Positions 62,935 to 64,000 of a DNA stretch of 64,000 nt are shown in pieces (position 1 is the stretch's first letter; each line of letters opens with the position of its first letter). The notes below the pieces were generated by a model. It was not told the DNA's origin, did not search any database, and saw only the letters and a list, made by a program, of their open reading frames with translations. The translations under genes were made by a program, and so were the position numbers. The stretch comes from Maylandia zebra (lineage: Eukaryota > Chordata > Actinopteri > Cichliformes > Cichlidae): the NCBI RefSeq assembly GCF_041146795.1, contig NC_135187.1, forward strand, positions 3,483,556 through 3,547,555, written 5' to 3'.

Positions 62935-64000
62935 GTGTGTTGGTTAAACAGTGATGATAATAATGAAAATGTCTTAGTTTGTCACTTTCAGGTGAAAAGC
63001 AGACCTGAATCAATTTTCCACATACAGCGGTCGGACGAAAAGTTATAGTTTAACAATTGGAAACGTTCAAGCCAAGTTTCTGGATGACTTATTTACAGCA
63101 CGATCTGTCTCAAAACTCTCACTCTTACCTGAAAAAACCTGATCAGCAGCGGCAGTATCGGAGCAGAGGCTGCAGAAGCAGTGAAAAAAAAAAAAAGCAG
63201 CAGAAGAAGAAAGCAAACCCATCTTCCTATCTGATTGGATGAATTCCACGGAGGGGCGAGCAAGATGGCGAAGTGAAGAGGAGTTTTTGTTCGAGCTAAT
63301 AGCACGAGACACTTATTTGACGTCTTTCTGGCTTTCTGGACTTTTTTGGAGATCAGCGCGCTAAACTTGCTGGATCTGAGGCCAGGCTCTGCGGCGACAG
63401 CATGTTGAAATGCTCAGAAAGGACTGAGCGACTCGGGCAAGCCACATGCGGCTAGCATGCTGGCTAGCGACCATAGCTACATGAAAGATGGTGAAAGCCG
63501 TGGCCGCTTCCAAGGAGCGCAACGGCGTGTCCGCGGCCGCTCTCAAGCAGGCTCTGGCTGCCGGAGGCTACGATGTGGACAAGAACAAGGCCCGTGTCAA
63601 GACCGCCATCAAGAGCCTGGTGGCGAAGGGCACCGGGGCCTCCGGATCCTTCAAGATGAACAAGGCTACTGAGACCAAAGCCAAGACGCCCGCTGCGGCC
63701 AAAGTCAAGAAACCGGCAGCAGCTGCTAAGAAGTCGCCCAAGAAGGCAGCAGCAGCACTTCAGCCACTAGCACAAAGTCAACCGCATCAGAGGAGGGACA
63801 GGACAAAGCTGAAGGAGAAACTGCCTGCTATTGGACTATTGAAGTGGGAGAGGACAATAGAGTGAGAGTGGTGAGAACACAAATTTTGTTATTTAATGTG
63901 GGGGATTAAAATTTGGGGTAAAAAAACCTGGGAAAAGAAAACTGACTGTTTAAGTGGGAAAATCGAGAAGGAGTCTGAAACAAAAAAAAAAAAGGAAACA
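62935..64000 (+). mobile_element. Interior of the second LTR element, cut by the window end
   Basis: Collinear with 42190-41000 (reversed) of the first element, including the AATTTTCCACAT segment, the GAGCAAGATGGCG region, the H1-like ORF and the GAGTCTGAAACA downstream flank. Confidence 0.9.
63488..63865 (+). CDS. H1-like ORF of the second LTR element
   Basis: 125 codons. It starts [19 protein letters not shown] and covers the last two thirds of the H1 winged helix ([22 protein letters not shown]), then [13 protein letters not shown] and a Lys/Ala/Pro tail with KKSPKK. It ends with a non-H1 tail, [16 protein letters not shown]. Compared with 41119-41595 it lacks the DNAJA3-like part and H1 helix 1, through a deletion from CATGAAAGA to TGGTGAAAGCC that creates its ATG. 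It also lacks seven residues between two KGT repeats. Nucleotide identity in the rest is high. The globular domain is incomplete, so DNA binding is doubtful. Confidence 0.8.
   Translation: MVKAVAASKERNGVSAAALKQALAAGGYDVDKNKARVKTAIKSLVAKGTGASGSFKMNKATETKAKTPAAAKVKKPAAAAKKSPKKAAAALQPLAQSQPHQRRDRTKLKEKLPAIGLLKWERTIE

Overview
This looks like a teleost fish genome window, most likely a percomorph and possibly a cichlid (species not decided). It covers part of an immunoglobulin light-chain locus of the fish kappa-like (L1-type) class, heavily invaded by retrotransposons. It is eukaryotic and repeat-rich, with split V genes, 12/23 recombination signals, J and C exons, CA/TG microsatellites, and CR1/Rex-, L2- and RTE-type LINEs.

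Immune genes. Eight V genes all lie on the + strand: six of one family (VA1-VA6) and two of another (VB1, VB2). Each has a 52-nt leader exon, a short intron, a V exon, and a 12-spacer RSS. All J and C elements lie on the - strand. The five intact J segments have 23-spacer RSSs. There are two intact C exons (C1 11411-11745, C2 19089-19417) and one frameshifted C (C3, 52931-53249). V-to-J joining must therefore be by inversion, as in other teleost light-chain clusters. Relics of older clusters are a deleted C (5822), a truncated C (9999), a C start cut off by an RTE element (59806), two dead J segments (6327, 52160) and an orphan V 3' flank (10516).

Layout. 1-970: J2 and J1, whose C lies just left of the window. 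4.1-9.3 kb: VA1, VA2, VB1. 11.4-12.5 kb: C1-J3. 12.9-14.2 kb: hAT-like element. 14.8-16.9 kb: nested repeats with an L2 fragment. 17.3-18.1 kb: VA3. 19.1-23.6 kb: C2-J4, with a complete-looking LINE in the J-C intron. 25.0-31.5 kb: DNA element containing a LINE, then an internally deleted LINE. 32.0-32.7 kb: VA4. 33.7-45.6 kb: an L2 LINE split by an 8.4-kb LTR retroelement. 45.7-46.4 kb: VB2. 48.2-49.1 kb: VA5. 50.1-52.0 kb: broken LINE. 52.2-54.0 kb: dead J, C3, J5. 55.1-55.9 kb: VA6. 56.0-59.5 kb: LINE with one stop codon. 59.5-60.3 kb: RTE fragments. 60.5-64.0 kb: an unrecognised membrane-protein ORF, then the 5' part of a second LTR element.

Most unusual content. The two LTR elements (36329-44717 on -, about 61640 to beyond the window end on +) have no recognisable gag or pol here. 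They share an internal block carrying a histone H1-like ORF. In the first element this ORF is fused to a short piece resembling the DNAJA3 zinc finger. The two elements have different primer-binding sites (tRNA-Tyr-like and tRNA-Leu-like) and different tandem-repeat leaders. This looks like a family of non-autonomous LTR elements that has taken up host gene sequence. I know of no description of such a family, but no database search was possible.
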